From Anaerolinea sp. (GTDB lineage: Bacteria > Chloroflexota > Anaerolineae > Anaerolineales > Anaerolineaceae): 64,000 nt of DNA. The notes beneath the pieces are model-generated. The model was not told the origin of the DNA, did not search any database, and saw only the letters and a list, made by a program, of their open reading frames with translations. Made by a program: the position numbers and the translations under genes. Position 1 is the first letter of the stretch. Each line of letters starts with the position of its first letter. Where the stretch lies: the NCBI GenBank assembly GCA_029975055.1, contig JARKPU010000022.1, positions 124,001 to 188,000 of the forward strand, written 5' to 3'. Below, in pieces: positions 40,969 through 49,557 of this stretch.

Positions 40969-41790
40969 ATGCCCCCCATGATCGAAGCGAAATTATCCAA
41001 ATTAATGGACATCCTGCGCGCCATGGACAGCGCCATCGTGGCCTTTTCGGGCGGCATCGACAGCACGCTGGTGGCGAAGGCCGCCTTCGATGCGCTCGGC
41101 GAGCGCGCCGTGGCCGTCACCGCCGATTCGGCCAGCCTGGCGGGCAGCGAGCGCGATGAAACCATCGCCCTGGCGCGGCAGATCGGCATCCGGCACGTGC
41201 TGGTGCAGAGCAACGAACTGGAAGATGAACGCTACCGCGCCAACTCTCCGCTGCGCTGCTACTGGTGCAAGCACGAACTGGCCGGCATCCTCACCGCCTA
41301 CGCGCGCCAACATGGATATGCCGCCATCCTCGACGGCTCGAACCTGGATGACACCCGCGATGTGCGCCCCGGCCGGAAGGCAATGGCCGAAGGCGGCTTC
41401 CGCTCGCCGTTGATTGAAGCCGGCATGACCAAAGCCGACGTGCGCGAGGCCGCCCGCCGGCTGGGCCTGCCCAACTGGGATAAGCCCGCCATGGCCTGCC
41501 TGGCTTCGCGCATTCCCTACGGCACGCAGGTGAACGCGGCCAACCTCAAGCAGGTGGAGCTGGCAGAAAGCTTCTTGCACGGGCTGGGGCTGCGGCAGGT
41601 GCGCGTGCGGCATCACGGCAGCCTGGCGCGCATCGAGGTGGACCCGGAAGAATTTGCACCGGTCCTCGCGGAGCGCGAGGCCATCGCCGCGCGCTTCAAG
41701 GAAATCGGCTACACTCACACGGCCCTCGACCTGGCCGGTTACCGGCCCGGCAGCCTGAACGAAGCCCTCAAAGCGCGCGCCGCCGCATAG
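40969..41790 (+). CDS. larE: ATP-dependent sacrificial sulfur transferase LarE
   Basis: A 273-aa PP-loop enzyme. SGGIDSTLVAKAAFDALG near residue 27 is the PP-loop, ADSASLAGSERDE and LRCYWCKHEL follow, then GSNLDDTRDVRPGRKAM and WDKPAMACLASRIPYGTQV. The Cys in ACLASR fits the sacrificial Cys that gives its sulfur during nickel-pincer cofactor synthesis. LarB and LarC are not in the window, so the cofactor target (lactate racemase type) is unproven; a related sulfur-transfer role is possible. GGGAGATAA precedes the ATG. It is followed by a palindromic repeat before folD. Confidence 0.9.
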   Translation: MPPMIEAKLSKLMDILRAMDSAIVAFSGGIDSTLVAKAAFDALGERAVAVTADSASLAGSERDETIALARQIGIRHVLVQSNELEDERYRANSPLRCYWCKHELAGILTAYARQHGYAAILDGSNLDDTRDVRPGRKAMAEGGFRSPLIEAGMTKADVREAARRLGLPNWDKPAMACLASRIPYGTQVNAANLKQVELAESFLHGLGLRQVRVRHHGSLARIEVDPEEFAPVLAEREAIAARFKEIGYTHTALDLAGYRPGSLNEALKARAAA

Positions 41791-41800
41791 CCTGGCAGCT

Positions 41801-41880
41801 GGTAGGGTGCAGTCGCGTTGGACTGCACCGCCTCCGCCCGAAAGATGGCGCGGTCAAAAACCCGACCGCGCCCTACGGGG
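41801..41880. repeat. Double-hairpin palindromic repeat
   Basis: GGTGCAGTC/GACTGCACC (41806-41829) and GGCGCGGTC/GACCGCGCC (41847-41872) lie side by side and are enclosed by GTAGGG/CCCTAC. It fills the larE-folD gap. Confidence 0.75.
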
Positions 41881-41888
41881 AGCTGAGA

Positions 41889-41895
41889 GTATAAT
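41889..41895 (+). promoter_or_regulatory. TATAAT upstream of folD
   Basis: A TATAAT box in GAGAGTATAATTAC about 37 bases before the folD ATG, with AAAAGG serving as the ribosome site. The -35 is not clear. Confidence 0.4.
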
Positions 41896-41931
41896 TACAA
41901 CATCCATACCATTACACAAAAGGTTTACATC

Positions 41932-42807
41932 ATGACGGCTCAAATCCTGGATGGCGCGGCGGTGGCAGAGAAAATCCGGGCGGATGTCGCCCAGGCTGTT
42001 GCAGAGCGGCTGGCGCAGGGCAGGCCTGCGCCCGGCCTGGCCACCGTGCTGGTGGGTGATAACCCCGCCTCGCATGTCTATGTTCGCTCCAAACACAAAG
42101 CCTGCCAGCAGGTGGGCATCCAATCCTTTGGCTACGAGCTGCCCGCCACGGCCTCGCAGGCCGAAGTGGAAGCCCTGGTGCGCGAGTTGAACGCCGACCC
42201 GCGCGTGAACGGCATCCTGGTGCAGCTGCCGCTCCCCTCCGGGCTGGATGAAGAGCGCGTGCTGAGCGCCATCTCGATCGAAAAAGACGTGGATGGCTTT
42301 CACCCCCTCAACATCGGCCGGCTGGCGCAAAAAGGCCGCGACCCGCTGTTTGTGCCCTGCACCCCTGCCGGCTGCATGGTGCTGATTGAATCGGCGCTGC
42401 CTGACCTGAACGGCGTCAACGCGGTGGTGCTGGGGCGCTCGAACATCGTCGGCATGCCCATGGCGCTGCTGCTGGTGCGCGCCAATGCCACCGTCACGGT
42501 GTGCCATTCACGCACGCGCAACCTGCGCGAAGTCGTCCGGCAGGCCGATGTGCTGGTGGCGGCGGTGGGGCGCGCCGAAATGGTGCGCGGCGATTGGATC
42601 AAGCCCGGCGCGGTGGTGGTGGATGTGGGCATGAACCGCGTGGAAGACCCGACCCGCCCGAAAGGTTACCGCCTGACCGGCGACGTGTGCTTCGATGAGG
42701 CCAAAGAGGTCGCCGGGTGGATCACGCCCGTCCCGGGCGGCGTGGGGCCGATGACGATCGCCATGCTGCTGCAAAACACGCTGCGCGCCGCCCGCCTGGC
42801 CGGCTGA
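41932..42807 (+). CDS. folD: Bifunctional methylenetetrahydrofolate dehydrogenase/cyclohydrolase
   Basis: A 291-aa FolD. Residues: [23 protein letters not shown] with the catalytic Lys/Tyr region, [47 protein letters not shown], the NADP-binding [18 protein letters not shown], and [17 protein letters not shown] at the end. It interconverts 5,10-methylene-, methenyl- and 10-formyl-tetrahydrofolate in the cytoplasm and feeds one-carbon units to purine synthesis. Its full length matches the family. It sits next to the purine catabolic operon but is separated by the DinB gene and the operon promoter. Confidence 0.97.
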   Translation: MTAQILDGAAVAEKIRADVAQAVAERLAQGRPAPGLATVLVGDNPASHVYVRSKHKACQQVGIQSFGYELPATASQAEVEALVRELNADPRVNGILVQLPLPSGLDEERVLSAISIEKDVDGFHPLNIGRLAQKGRDPLFVPCTPAGCMVLIESALPDLNGVNAVVLGRSNIVGMPMALLLVRANATVTVCHSRTRNLREVVRQADVLVAAVGRAEMVRGDWIKPGAVVVDVGMNRVEDPTRPKGYRLTGDVCFDEAKEVAGWITPVPGGVGPMTIAMLLQNTLRAARLAG

Positions 42808-42864
42808 GCCGCCGCGGAGCGCCGTTCCAGGCCGTTACGCATTATGAAAGGGGGGAGGGTGAAG

Positions 42865-43338
42865 ATGGACGCGAAACGTGTCATCCAGGCGCAGTACCTG
42901 GCGGCTTTGGACATGCTCTGCGACGCCGTGGCGCAGTGCCCGGAGGAGTTGTGGGACGACCCGGCCTATCGGAACCGCTTCTGGCAGGTGGCGTTCCACG
43001 CCCTGTTCTACGTTCATCTTTACCTGCAGCCCAACCTGGAGGCGTTCAAAACCTGGGCCAAACACAGGGCCGGCCGCGAGCAGCTGGACCAACCCAGCCA
43101 GCCCTATTCGGTGGAAGAGGTGCTGGAATATGCCGGGCTGTGCCGCGACGAGGTGGTGAAACAGGTCGCGCAGCTCGAGCCGGATGCGCCTTCCGGCTTC
43201 CACTGGCTGCCGTTCAACAAGCTGGAGCTGCAGTTCTATAACATCCGCCACCTCCAGCAGCACATCGGCGAGCTGTGCGAGCGCCTGGGGAGGGTGGGCG
43301 AGATCTCCGTTCAATGGATAGGAACAAAGCAGGCTTAA
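42865..43338 (+). CDS. DinB superfamily protein
   Basis: A 157-aa four-helix protein of the DinB/YfiT type. I start at ATG 42865, preceded by GGGGAGGG; the track ATG seven codons earlier has no RBS. WQVAFHALFYVHLYLQP supplies one metal His, and FNIRHLQQHIGELCERLG-type sequence (YNIRHLQQHIGEL) near residue 135 supplies the HxxxH-like late pair. The family includes thiol-transfer enzymes that use bacillithiol or mycothiol. The substrate is unknown. It is followed by the strong promoter of the purine operon, so it probably ends the folD transcript. Confidence 0.75.
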   Translation: MDAKRVIQAQYLAALDMLCDAVAQCPEELWDDPAYRNRFWQVAFHALFYVHLYLQPNLEAFKTWAKHRAGREQLDQPSQPYSVEEVLEYAGLCRDEVVKQVAQLEPDAPSGFHWLPFNKLELQFYNIRHLQQHIGELCERLGRVGEISVQWIGTKQA

Positions 43339-43366
43339 CTGGTGACATTTGGGTATTGTCTGACAA

Positions 43367-43395
43367 TTGACAATTAACGGAATTGCCATTAAACT
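43367..43395 (+). promoter_or_regulatory. Promoter of the purine/carbamoyl operon
   Basis: TTGACA (43367-43372), 17-bp spacer, TAAACT (43390-43395), giving a start about 31 bases before ATG 43433. TTGTC-T-GACAA just upstream (43357-43367) is an inverted repeat, and its half GTCAGACAA recurs at 43413-43421. These may be operator sites for the GntR protein of the operon. Confidence 0.7.
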
Positions 43396-43432
43396 GAAAT
43401 ACAGCCTCGATGGTCAGACAACCAACCCATAT

Positions 43433-44815
43433 ATGCCCACTCTCCTGGTTAAGAATGCCTCCGTCCTGATCACCATGGACGGCTCGCGCCGCGAGATTGC
43501 CGGCGGCGGGCTGTTTGCCCGCGATGGATTCATCGAGCAGGTCGGTCCGGCGGGCGAACTGCCCTCCGCCGCCGATGAAGTCCTCGACCTGAGCGGGTAC
43601 GTGGTCTTCCCAGGGTTAATCAACACCCACCACCACTTTTACCAGACTCTCACGCGCGCGGTGCCCGCCGCGCAAGACGCCAACCTCTTCAACTGGCTCA
43701 AGACGCTCTACCCCATCTGGGCGCGCATGACCCCGGAGGACATCTTCACCTCCACGCAGACTGCGCTGGCCGAGCTGGCCCTTTCGGGCTGCACCACCGC
43801 CTCCGACCATCTCTACCTCTTCCCCAACGGCGCGCGGCTGGATGACGAGATCGCCGCCGCCGCCGAGGTGGGCCTGCGCCTGCACGCCTCGCGCGGCTCG
43901 ATGAGCCTGGGCGAGAGCCAGGGCGGCCTGCCGCCCGACAGCGTGGTGGATAGCGAAGAGCGCATCCTCGCCGATTCGCAGCGCCTGATCGAAACGTATC
44001 ACGACCCAAAGCCCGGCTCGATGCTGCAAATCGTCCTCGCGCCGTGCTCGCCATTCAGCGTCACCGGCGACCTGATGCGCCAGAGCGCCGCGCTGGCGCG
44101 CCAGTATCGCGTCCACCTGCACACGCACCTGGCCGAAACGCAAGACGAAGAGGTCTTCTGCATGGAGAAGTTCGGCCACCGCCCGGTGGGCTACATGCAG
44201 GCGCTGGGCTGGGTGGGCGAAGATGTCTGGTTCGCGCACGCCGTGTATGCCAGCCCGGATGAGGTGCAGGTCTTTGCCCGCACCGGCTGCGGCGTGGCGC
44301 ACTGCCCCAGCTCGAATATGCGCCTGGCTTCGGGCATCGCCCCGTTGACGGCCTACCGGGCCGCAGGCGTCAACGTGGGGCTGGGGGTAGATGGCTCGGC
44401 CTCCAACGACGGCTCACACATGCTGGCCGAGGCGCGCCAGGCCATGCTGCTGCAGCGCCTTTCGGCGGCACTGGGCGGGGCCTCGCTCTCCGGCCAGGGT
44501 GCACCCGCGCTGCTCACCGCGCGCCAGGCGCTCGAACTGGCCACGCGCGGCGGGGCCGCGGTGCTCGGCCGCCCCGACCTCGGCTCGCTCGAGGCCGGCA
44601 AATGCGCCGATTTTGCCGCCATCCGGCTCGACCGGCTGGCCTACGCCGGGGCCTTGCATGACCCCGTCGCGGCGCTGGTTTTCTGCGCCCCGCAGCAGGT
44701 GGACCGCCTGGTGGTCGGCGGGCGAACCATCGTCAAGGACGGCTTGCTGCAGAGCGTCGACCTCCCCCGCCTGGTCGAGCGGCACAACCGCGCGGCCGGC
44801 CGGTTGCTTGCCTGA
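43433..44815 (+). CDS. 8-oxoguanine deaminase-type amidohydrolase
   Basis: A 460-aa zinc amidohydrolase. ATG 43433 is chosen because the promoter lies between it and the track start. HxH is in NTHHHFYQTLTRAVP near residue 68, followed by LSGCTTASDHLYLFPNG, HTHLAETQDEEVFCMEKFGHRPV, WFAHAVYAS and GLGVDGSASNDGSHML. The sequence is close to 8-oxoguanine deaminases, which turn 8-oxoguanine into urate and ammonia; guanine, isocytosine or hydroxyatrazine deaminases are less likely alternatives. It is the first gene of the operon. Making urate would feed directly into the carbamoyl steps proposed downstream. Confidence 0.8.
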   Translation: MPTLLVKNASVLITMDGSRREIAGGGLFARDGFIEQVGPAGELPSAADEVLDLSGYVVFPGLINTHHHFYQTLTRAVPAAQDANLFNWLKTLYPIWARMTPEDIFTSTQTALAELALSGCTTASDHLYLFPNGARLDDEIAAAAEVGLRLHASRGSMSLGESQGGLPPDSVVDSEERILADSQRLIETYHDPKPGSMLQIVLAPCSPFSVTGDLMRQSAALARQYRVHLHTHLAETQDEEVFCMEKFGHRPVGYMQALGWVGEDVWFAHAVYASPDEVQVFARTGCGVAHCPSSNMRLASGIAPLTAYRAAGVNVGLGVDGSASNDGSHMLAEARQAMLLQRLSAALGGASLSGQGAPALLTARQALELATRGGAAVLGRPDLGSLEAGKCADFAAIRLDRLAYAGALHDPVAALVFCAPQQVDRLVVGGRTIVKDGLLQSVDLPRLVERHNRAAGRLLA

Positions 44816-44821
44816 TTCCCA

Positions 44822-44869
44822 GCCGCCCCCGAGCCCCTCCCATTCCCTTGAGGGAGGGCCGGGGGCGGC
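44822..44869. repeat. GC-rich hairpin between deaminase genes
   Basis: GCCGCCCCC / GGGGGCGGC with inner CCCCTCCC / GGGAGGG. No T-tract. It looks like a common palindromic intergenic repeat inside the operon and could reduce read-through. Confidence 0.6.
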
Positions 44870-44891
44870 GATCCAACCGCGAAGGACACGG

Positions 44892-46676
44892 ATGAGAGAT
44901 TTCCGCCTGACCAACTCTCGCGAACTGGTTGACTGCGCCATGGGGCGCACGCCGGCCGACCTGGTGATTCGCGGCGGGCGCTGGGTGTGCGTCCAATCGG
45001 GCGAGGTGCTGCCGGGCACCGATGTGGCCGTCAAGAACGGGCGCATCGCCGCCGTCGGGCCCGATGTGCACCAGACCGTCGGCCCCAACACGCGCATCCT
45101 GGATGCCGCCGGGCGCTACCTGACCCCCGGCCTGCTCGATGCGCACATGCACGTCGAATCGGGCATGCTCACCGTGGCCGAGTTCGCCCACGCCGTCATC
45201 CCGCACGGCACCACCGGCATGTTCATCGACCCGCATGAGATCGCCAACGTCTTCGGGCTGCGCGGCGTGCGCCTGATGGTGGATGAGGCCGCACTCCAGC
45301 CGATCCACATCTTCGTCCAGGTGCCCTCCTGCGTGCCTTCCGCCCCGGGCCTGGAGACGAACGGCGCCGGGCTGAGCGCCGCCGAAGTGCAGGAAGCCCT
45401 CGCCTGGCCGGGAGTGATCGGCCTGGGCGAGATGATGAATTACCCCGGCGTCGCCGGAGGCGACGAAACCGTGCACGCCAAGCTGCAAGCCACGCGCGAA
45501 GCCGGCAAGGTGATCGGCGGGCACTACCCCGCGCTCGACCTGGGCATGGAATTTTCGGCTTACGTGGCGGGCGGCCCGATGGACGACCACGAGGGCACGC
45601 GCCTCGAAGACGCCGTCGCCCGCGTGCGCCAGGGCATGCGCGCCATGCTCCGCTTTGGCTCGGCCTGGCACGATGTGGCCGAGCAGGTGCGCGCCGTCAC
45701 CGAAATGGGCCTCGACCCGCGCCACTTCATCCTCTGCACCGACGACACGCACTCGGCCACGCTGATCGGCGATGGCCACATGGACCGCGCCGTGCGCCAC
45801 GCCATCAGCCAGGGCCTGCCGCCGGTCACGGCCATTCAGATGGCCACGCTCAACACCGCCGAGCACTTCGGCGTCAGCGGTGAGATTGGCCAGATCGCCC
45901 CCGGCCGCTACGCCGATATCCTCATCGTGCCGGACCTGGTCAACTTCCGGCCCGATGTCGTGCTGGCGCGCGGCGAGGTGGTGGCCGAGCACGGGCGCCT
46001 GCTGGCCCGCACGCCGGCGATCACCTACCCCGATTGGGCGCTGCATTCGGTGCACCTGCCGCGCCCCCTGACGGAAGCGGATTTCGCCCTGCGCGCTGCG
46101 GGCAGCGGGCAGCAGACGGCCAACGTGATCGGCGTGATCGAAAACCAGGCCCCCACGCGCCACCTGCGCGTGCCGGTGCGCGCCCGCTCAGGGCAAATCC
46201 GCGCCGACCTCACCCGCGACCTTGCCAAAGCGGCCCTGGTCGAACGCCACCACGGCACGGGCGGCGTGCAGGTGGGGCTGGTGCAGGGTTTTGGCTTCAG
46301 CGAGCCGTGCGGCATGGCTTCCACGGTGGCGCACGACAGCCACCAGATGATCGTCATCGGCACCGACGACGCCGACATGGCCCAGGCCGCCAACCGCCTG
46401 GCGCAGACCGGCGGGGGGCAGGTGGTGGTGCGCCGCGGCGAAATCATCGGCGAGGTGAACCTGCCGATTGCGGGGTTGATCTCCAACGAACCGGCCGAAC
46501 TGGTGGCGCGCGGCGCCGAGACGGTGCTGGCGGGCTTCCGCGCCTGCGGCTGCAAGCTCAACAACCCCAACATGCAGATGAGCCTGCTGGCGCTGGTGGT
46601 CATCCCAGAGCTGCGCATCTCCGATAAAGGCCTGGTGGACGTGCAACGGTTCCAGGTGATCGACGTCCTGGAATAA
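44892..46676 (+). CDS. ade: Adenine deaminase
   Basis: A 594-aa adenine deaminase from ATG 44892. The 167 codons before it in the track are out of frame with the upstream gene and not real. Metal motifs: LLDAHMHVESGMLTVAEFA, VIPHGTTGMFIDPHEIANVFG, GHYPALDLGMEFSAYVAGG, LCTDDTHSATLIGDGHMD. The C-terminal domain has FGFSEPCGMASTVAHDSHQMIVIGTDD and KLNNPNMQMSLLALVVIPELRISDKGLVDV. It converts adenine to hypoxanthine and ammonia, with Mn or Fe at the site. It sits between 8-oxoguanine deaminase and the regulator, supporting purine catabolism or salvage. Confidence 0.95.
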   Translation: MRDFRLTNSRELVDCAMGRTPADLVIRGGRWVCVQSGEVLPGTDVAVKNGRIAAVGPDVHQTVGPNTRILDAAGRYLTPGLLDAHMHVESGMLTVAEFAHAVIPHGTTGMFIDPHEIANVFGLRGVRLMVDEAALQPIHIFVQVPSCVPSAPGLETNGAGLSAAEVQEALAWPGVIGLGEMMNYPGVAGGDETVHAKLQATREAGKVIGGHYPALDLGMEFSAYVAGGPMDDHEGTRLEDAVARVRQGMRAMLRFGSAWHDVAEQVRAVTEMGLDPRHFILCTDDTHSATLIGDGHMDRAVRHAISQGLPPVTAIQMATLNTAEHFGVSGEIGQIAPGRYADILIVPDLVNFRPDVVLARGEVVAEHGRLLARTPAITYPDWALHSVHLPRPLTEADFALRAAGSGQQTANVIGVIENQAPTRHLRVPVRARSGQIRADLTRDLAKAALVERHHGTGGVQVGLVQGFGFSEPCGMASTVAHDSHQMIVIGTDDADMAQAANRLAQTGGGQVVVRRGEIIGEVNLPIAGLISNEPAELVARGAETVLAGFRACGCKLNNPNMQMSLLALVVIPELRISDKGLVDVQRFQVIDVLE

Positions 46677-46698
46677 AACGATAGGGGAAATAAAAGGA

Positions 46699-47445
46699 AT
46701 GGACACGAAAGCAACCGTTATCCACCCATACCAGCGGCTGCAAACCCAACTGGCCGGGTTGATCGCCGCCACAGCCGCGGGCGAGCGCCTGCCCGCCGAG
46801 CCAGAACTGGCGCGCCAGCTGGGGGTTTCGAGGGCCACGCTGCGCGAGGCTATGCGCACCTTCGAGGGCCAGGGTCTCATCCGCCGCCGGCAGGGCGTTG
46901 GCACGTTCGTCGTCGGCCAGCTGCCGGTGATCGAAACCGGCCTGGAAGTGCTGGAGAGCATCGAAAGCCTGGCCCGCCGCATCGGGCTGGAGGTGACGAT
47001 GGGCGACCTGCACATCGAGCGCATCAGCGCCAGCCCAGAACAGGCCGAGGCGCTCAACGTGCCGCCGGGAGACAGCCTGGTGATGGTCAGCCGGGTGATC
47101 AACACCAAAGGGCGGCCGGTGGCTCACCTGGTGGATATCCTCCCCGAAGATATCCTCACCCCCGAAGACCTGCGCCAGGGGTTCACCGGCTCGGTGTTCG
47201 ACCTGCTCCTCCAGCGCGGCGAACCGGCGCTGAGCAACTCCTATACCGAGATCAACGCAGTGGCGGCCACCGCCGAGTGGGCGCGCGCGTTGCAGATCCA
47301 GCGCGGCGACGTGCTGCTCAAGTTCACCGCGCGGCTGTACACCACCGAAGGGCGGGCGATCGATTATTCGCAGAGCCTGTTCCTGCCGGGGTACTTTCAC
47401 TTTCATGTCGTCCGGCGCGCCGGGTCTCAGCCGCCTTCTGCCTGA
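46699..47445 (+). CDS. GntR family regulator with UTRA domain
   Basis: A 248-aa regulator. Residues 10-80 are the GntR winged helix (ERLPAEPELARQLGVSRATLREAMRTFEGQGLIRRRQGVGTFV). Residues 95-240 form a UTRA effector domain (GDSLVMVSRVINTKGRPVAHLVDILPEDIL, ALQIQRGDVLLKFTARLYTTEGRAIDYSQSLFLPGYFHFHV). It lies inside the operon, so it probably autoregulates it, with a purine, ureide or related metabolite as effector. The TTGTCTGACAA dyad at the promoter is a candidate site, but UTRA/GntR sites vary widely. The RBS is weak (AAAGGA directly before the ATG). Confidence 0.85.
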   Translation: MDTKATVIHPYQRLQTQLAGLIAATAAGERLPAEPELARQLGVSRATLREAMRTFEGQGLIRRRQGVGTFVVGQLPVIETGLEVLESIESLARRIGLEVTMGDLHIERISASPEQAEALNVPPGDSLVMVSRVINTKGRPVAHLVDILPEDILTPEDLRQGFTGSVFDLLLQRGEPALSNSYTEINAVAATAEWARALQIQRGDVLLKFTARLYTTEGRAIDYSQSLFLPGYFHFHVVRRAGSQPPSA

Positions 47446-47520
47446 CCGTAACGTCCGAAACCGGCGGGCCGCGCCTGCCGTTTCTATCCTAACCAACCGA
47501 TTTCAGGAGGTTTTTTCCGT

Positions 47521-48471
47521 ATGCGAAGTTTTGCAGGCCGTGACATTCTTTCGCTCAAGGACTTTGAGCGCAATGAGTTTGAGCGAGTCTTCGAAGTGGC
47601 TCGCGAGCTCGAACCGATCGCCCGCAGCCGCCGCAACAGCGACCTGTGCGCCGACAAGACCCTCGTCACCGCCTTCTACCAGCCCAGCACGCGCACGCGC
47701 CTGGCGCACGAAGCCGCCATGCACCGCCTCGGCGGGCATGTCACCGGCTTTTCGGACGCCAAGATGACCCGCGCCGGCGACTGGTACCAGGAATCGATCA
47801 AAGACACGGTCAAGATGCTCGAATTCTACGGCGATGTCATCGTGATGCGCCACTTTCAACAGGGCGCTCCGCACGAAGCCGCGCGCTGGGCTTCCATCCC
47901 CATCATCAACGGCGGCGACGGCTGGGGCGAGCACCCCACCCAGATCCTCACCGATCTGTACACCGTGCTCAAAGAGAAGGGCACCATCGACGGCCTGAAG
48001 TGGCTGGCGGTCGGCGATATGCGCATGCGCACCATGCACTCGCTGGCCTACGCGCTCACCCAGTTCGACTGCCCGATCACCTTTGTGGCTCCGCCGGATA
48101 TGTCGCTCAAGCCGGAGTTCAAAGAAGAGCTCAAGCAGTACAGCCTGAACTTCAAAGAGGCCGAGCACGTCGAGCAGGCCATCCACGAGGCCGATGTCAT
48201 CCTGGTGGAGCCGGTTGTCCAGCCGGATTACACCAAATCGCGCCAGGAAGCCGGCGAACACGGGCAGACCCCCGACAATTACAAGATCACCCGCCAGCTG
48301 CTGGAAACGAAGGCCAAGCCGGGCGCCATCCTGCTGCACTCGCTCCCGCGCATGGATGAGATTCCCCCGGATGTCGATATCACCCGCTGGTCGCGCTACT
48401 GGCAGGAGGCCTTCTACGGCGTGGTGATGCGCATGGCGCTCATCGCCCTCGTCCTGGGCAAGATGGAGTAG
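47521..48471 (+). CDS. Aspartate carbamoyltransferase-like enzyme, non-canonical substrate site
   Basis: A 316-aa carbamoyltransferase. Carbamoyl-phosphate residues are present: PSTRTRLAHEAAMHRLGG near residue 58, VIVMRH, and GDGWGEHPTQILTDLYTV. GDMRMRTMHSLAYALTQF and LLHSLPRMDEIPPDVD follow. Overall it is PyrB-like, but the position that holds the aspartate-binding Arg in PyrB (RVQKER) reads EPVVQPDY, and HPLPR is HSLPR. The substrate is therefore probably not aspartate. AGGAGG lies before the ATG. In a catabolic operon with carbamate kinase it likely runs toward carbamoyl phosphate. The acceptor is unknown; ureido acids from purine breakdown are my favoured guess. Confidence 0.8.
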   Translation: MRSFAGRDILSLKDFERNEFERVFEVARELEPIARSRRNSDLCADKTLVTAFYQPSTRTRLAHEAAMHRLGGHVTGFSDAKMTRAGDWYQESIKDTVKMLEFYGDVIVMRHFQQGAPHEAARWASIPIINGGDGWGEHPTQILTDLYTVLKEKGTIDGLKWLAVGDMRMRTMHSLAYALTQFDCPITFVAPPDMSLKPEFKEELKQYSLNFKEAEHVEQAIHEADVILVEPVVQPDYTKSRQEAGEHGQTPDNYKITRQLLETKAKPGAILLHSLPRMDEIPPDVDITRWSRYWQEAFYGVVMRMALIALVLGKME

Positions 48472-48480
48472 AAGCCGTTC

Positions 48481-48520
48481 ATCGTTTCCCGATCCTCCGC
48501 GTGGATGGTCGGGAAACGAT
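48481..48520. repeat. Intercistronic stem-loop between carbamoyltransferase genes
   Basis: ATCGTTTCCCGA pairs perfectly with TCGGGAAACGAT around 16 bases. There is no T-tract. It may set relative expression of the two carbamoyltransferases by stabilising or pausing the message. Confidence 0.65.
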
Positions 48521-48544
48521 AAAGATCAATGGGCAGGAGGATTT

Positions 48545-49525
48545 ATGCAGACGTTTTTACACGGGCGCGACCTGATCGGCGACCTTGACTTCAGCAAAGA
48601 GGAAGTCGAGACCGTCCTGGATGTGGCGCTCGACCTCAAACGCAAGCGCGCGCTCAACGAACCGCACGCGTACCTGCGTGATAAGACCCTGGCGATGCTG
48701 TTCTTCTTCAGCAGCACGCGCACGCGCGGCTCCTTCGAGGCCGGCATGGCTCAACTCGGCGGCCACGCGGCCTTCATCGAATCGCGCACCACGCAGATCT
48801 CGCACGGCGACACCGCCAAGGAGATCGGCGAGATCCTCGGGCGCTACTACGACGGCCTGGCCATCCGCCACGTGGAGTGGACCAAGGGCAACCCCTATCT
48901 CAACGAGGTCGCCAAATACTCGCGCGTGCCGGTGTTGAACATGCAGTGCGATATCTACCACCCCTTCCAGTGCCTGGCCGACCTGCTGACCATCTGGGAG
49001 AAGAAAGGCCGCGACCTGCGCCGCAAGAAGATGGTCGTCTCGTGGGCCTATGCCGCTTCGTACCAAAAGCCCATGTCGGTGCCGCAGAGCCTGATCCTGC
49101 AAATGCCGCGTTTCGGGCTGGATGTCGTCCTGGCGCACCCGCCAGAGTTCAAATTGATGCCCGAGATCATGGACCAGGCGCGCGAACAGGCGCGCAAATT
49201 CGGCACCGGCTTTGAGGTGGTGGATGACATGGACGAGGGCTTCAAGGACGCCGATATCGTCTATGCCAAATCCTGGGGCGCCATGGTTCACACGCCCGAT
49301 GAAAAGCAGGGCGCCGAGATCATCCAGAAGTACTCGAGCTGGATCACCGACCAGCGCCGCATGCGGCTGGCCAAGAGCGACGCCATTTACATGCACCCGC
49401 TCCCCGCGGACCGCAATATCGAGGTCACCGATGAGGTGATCGACGGGCCGAATTCGGTCGTCTATGACGAAGCCGAGAACCGACTCCACGTGCAAAAAGC
49501 CGTGATGGCCCTCACGATGGGCTGA
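48545..49525 (+). CDS. Ornithine carbamoyltransferase-fold enzyme, YgeW/AOTC-like
   Basis: A 326-aa carbamoyltransferase of a different branch from its neighbour. FFFSSTRTRGSFEAGMAQLGG near residue 55 binds carbamoyl phosphate; IYHPFQCLADLLTIWEKKG replaces HPCQ/HPTQ with HPFQ. Instead of the ornithine-binding SMG loop it has VYAKSWGAM, and HCLPA is HPLPAD, both reminiscent of the knotted acetylornithine/YgeW group. It should not use plain ornithine. YgeW-type enzymes are tied to anaerobic purine and ureide use in E. coli and gut bacteria, which matches the operon. AGGAGG precedes the ATG. The true substrate needs testing against carbamoylated diamino acids. Confidence 0.8.
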   Translation: MQTFLHGRDLIGDLDFSKEEVETVLDVALDLKRKRALNEPHAYLRDKTLAMLFFFSSTRTRGSFEAGMAQLGGHAAFIESRTTQISHGDTAKEIGEILGRYYDGLAIRHVEWTKGNPYLNEVAKYSRVPVLNMQCDIYHPFQCLADLLTIWEKKGRDLRRKKMVVSWAYAASYQKPMSVPQSLILQMPRFGLDVVLAHPPEFKLMPEIMDQAREQARKFGTGFEVVDDMDEGFKDADIVYAKSWGAMVHTPDEKQGAEIIQKYSSWITDQRRMRLAKSDAIYMHPLPADRNIEVTDEVIDGPNSVVYDEAENRLHVQKAVMALTMG

Positions 49526-49557
49526 CGGCTATTTATTCCTGTTTTTTTGGAGAACCC

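Noticed and set aside
44391-44891. N-terminal 167 codons of the track ORF before ade
   Set aside because: They overlap the deaminase gene in another frame; real ade motifs start after ATG 44892.
47521-49525. Calling the carbamoyltransferases pyrB and argF
   Set aside because: Substrate-site motifs differ and the operon is catabolic with carbamate kinase.
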